The notes under the pieces were generated by a model that did not search any database, had not been told where the DNA came from, and was given only the letters and a program-made list of their open reading frames with translations. This document shows, one piece after another, positions 62,723-64,000 of a DNA stretch of 64,000 bases. Position 1 is the stretch's first letter. Every line of letters starts with the position of its first letter. Made by a program: the position numbers and the translations under genes. Location: contig JACOEM010000013.1 in the NCBI GenBank assembly GCA_024998565.1, forward strand, positions 60,510-124,509, in the 5' to 3' direction. The stretch is from Nitrospira sp. (GTDB lineage: Bacteria; Nitrospirota; Nitrospiria; Nitrospirales; Nitrospiraceae).

Positions 62723-63775
62723 TCACCCGCCTATTTCTTCCCGATTCAGGACCCTATCCAGGAATGCTATTGAGCGACGGAGATCGTCAGCAAGGGCACC
62801 ATCATTGTGCGTATAATATTTGTCAAACCAAGTCTTAAGTCTATCTCGAAGGTAACTCGCGCGGATTTGATTGGGCGCAAGAGTTCGAATGGCTTGTAGA
62901 ACATAACGAAGGTCGCTAATGGGAACCGATTCAGCAACATCACTATGAAGGAGAAGTTGCCGGTAACGATTTTTTGCACGTCCTGAATCTCTCGTCTCAC
63001 TTGGGAGAGAAAGAGCAAGATGATCATCGCTAGCCAGTCTCTCAAGTAGTTTTTGTTTTGCTTTATAACGCGATTGAACCTCCTCAATGAAATCTCTTGA
63101 TTGAGAGAGACTTAGCCCTGCCTGTCTAATATAGTAATAAACTGGAAAGTAGGCTGATGCCTCATAACAGATTTGCGCAATGTACTGCTTAGGCTCGGAT
63201 ACTCTCCGTCCCTCTAGAAAGGCGTGGACAATTTCCGGGCTTCTAATCGCCACAGTACGAGAAAGGGTTCTAACCGGCTGAATCAGACTGCTATCAACGA
63301 TCTCGGCCCGCCCAACGATACGCACGGCAGGCGCACCGGTTCTTTCCTGAAATTCACCCTCCCTAATAAAGGTTAAATTGGGAAGAATGGAGGAATCTAT
63401 AACAAAGGAACCACCACTCCCTGAGACGATGCCGGACTGAGAATCAAAGATTGCCGCATTTTTAACACCGGCCTTAGAGATTTTCCCAATGAGCTCCATC
63501 CATGCTTTGTGTTCTCGCTCACGCTGCTCGTTTAGGATCTGCCGCAATTCAGGATAACGTATCTTCTCCGTCCTTCCACGGTATCGGAAATATATGTCGG
63601 CTGCCGTCCCTCCAACTCCCAGATTCTTTGTACAAACAACCGGCTTAAACGTGCTTTCGTGAACAAAAATAATACCGAAGTGCTGTTCGCCTATATCATG
63701 GACATGAGCTTGCCATCGGAGTTCTGGCGAAAACACATCGTTAAGATATTGGGTTATTTCTGCTGAATCTGCGAC
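62723..63775 (-). pseudogene. AlbA_2/Schlafen-like protein gene, 5' end cut by an IS
   Basis: About 350 codons remain of a gene whose start is missing. The recognisable N-terminal part (FGIIFVHESTFKPVVCTKNL, DIYFRYRGRTEKIRYPELR, LIGKISKAGVKNAA) is like proteins with an AlbA_2 nucleic-acid-binding domain often found in islands; the rest is helical and unknown. The open frame continues to 63853, but those 26 codons lie in the end of the IS3-family element, so the native 5' end has been displaced. Expression from an IS promoter cannot be excluded. Confidence 0.65.
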
Positions 63776-64000
63776 GTCCCCCCATCTTGAGTAGCAGCTA
63801 CGTTTGGAGTCCGGGTGCAACTGTATCCGATTCTTTGGCCAAGTGCCTCGCATAGGCGGCGGGCGTCAGTCCGCCCAATGCTTTTTTCGGTCGCTCCTCA
63901 TTATATTCACGCCGCCACGCTTCAATGACGACTTGGGCATGCGCGAGGGTCAGGAACCACTGCTCATTCAGGCACTCATCACGGAAGCGCCCGTTGAATG
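63776..64000 (-). mobile_element. End of an IS3-family insertion sequence (runs off the right edge)
   Basis: The element end is placed near 63776, where the AlbA_2-like coding sequence stops and the run TCCCCCC begins. The transposase stop is only about 25 bases inside. The other end, and so the target duplication, lies outside the window. Confidence 0.6.
63798..64000 (-). CDS. IS3-family transposase OrfB, C-terminal part
   Basis: The last 67 codons read FNGRFRDECLNEQWFLTLA, then VIEAWRREYNEERPKKALGG and LTPAAYARHL before a TAG. This is the conserved C-terminal end of the DDE integrase domain of IS3-family OrfB. The rest is beyond the window edge. Confidence 0.92.
   Translation of the reverse strand, partial: FNGRFRDECLNEQWFLTLAHAQVVIEAWRREYNEERPKKALGGLTPAAYARHLAKESDTVAPGLQT

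Noticed and set aside
1..64000. CRISPR arrays, riboswitches and rRNA genes
   Set aside because: No regularly spaced repeats, no recognisable riboswitch consensus and no rRNA-like sequence were seen on either strand by eye; a covariance-model scan would be needed to exclude small structured RNAs.

Overview
The window looks like chromosome of a Nitrospira-type bacterium (phylum Nitrospirota). This is inferred from gene content, not from an rRNA gene. Pointers are a five-gene 2-oxoacid:ferredoxin oxidoreductase cluster of the reductive-TCA type, a complete Pup/UBact-proteasome operon in a cell that also carries Gram-negative envelope genes (lipoproteins, an OmpA-type protein, an HtrA protease), a Gram-negative sortase pair, and generally high GC.

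Layout. 1-5724 (minus): a housekeeping run rho-rpmE-prfA-prmC-murA-hisG-(hisD), with an intrinsic terminator between rpmE and prfA. 6236-6955: two small DUF2203 and YciI-type genes. 7290-11178: the 2-oxoacid:ferredoxin oxidoreductase operon, ended by a strong terminator. 11594-about 15950: a tRNA-Asn gene followed by a compact mobile island (large serine recombinase whose 3' end runs into the tRNA, ImmA/ImmR-like pair, divergent small HTH regulator, Rep-like protein, Cys-rich protein, then GC-rich hairpins). 16042-19381: a membrane protein, a lipoprotein, a class II aldolase-like protein and a YheT-type hydrolase. 19483-25257 (minus): a 1002-residue membrane histidine kinase behind an unusual PilZ-PilZ-hydrolase-methyltransferase fusion. 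25954-27269: a lipoprotein plus an internally duplicated exported protein. 27278-34027 (minus): mpa-dop-pup-prcB-prcA-pafA. 34095-34218: an inverted-repeat element. 34326-36745 (minus): HD protein, YjbQ, HtrA. 36904-44156: small envelope genes, a HIT protein, a TPR/Sel1 protein, a CHASE2-sigma54 activator fusion and a methyltransferase. 45313-49118: a possible sigma54 promoter, an OmpA-domain protein, a VIT/vWA sortase substrate and its sortase. 49271-54317: GT87-like and giant membrane proteins. 54658-57490: a NarL-type two-component pair followed by a free-standing dimerisation-domain protein and a micro membrane protein. 59483-64000: AT-richer accessory DNA bounded on the left by a 3' fragment of tRNA-Thr, carrying a GIY-YIG/NUMOD3 nuclease, a Fic protein with its own palindrome, an AlbA_2-type gene cut by an IS3-family element, and the end of that IS.

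How the parts relate. Translation termination, transcription termination and cell-wall/histidine genes are packed with ATGA/GTGA-type overlaps. The ferredoxin oxidoreductase operon would feed central carbon fixation. The proteasome operon carries tagging (PafA), processing (Dop), tag (Pup/UBact), unfoldase and core in one unit. The sortase cluster may be controlled by the upstream membrane-bound sigma54 activator; this is a hypothesis from proximity and one promoter match. Both ends of the accessory DNA are tied to tRNA genes. All functional calls come from motif reading by eye; no database search was run.
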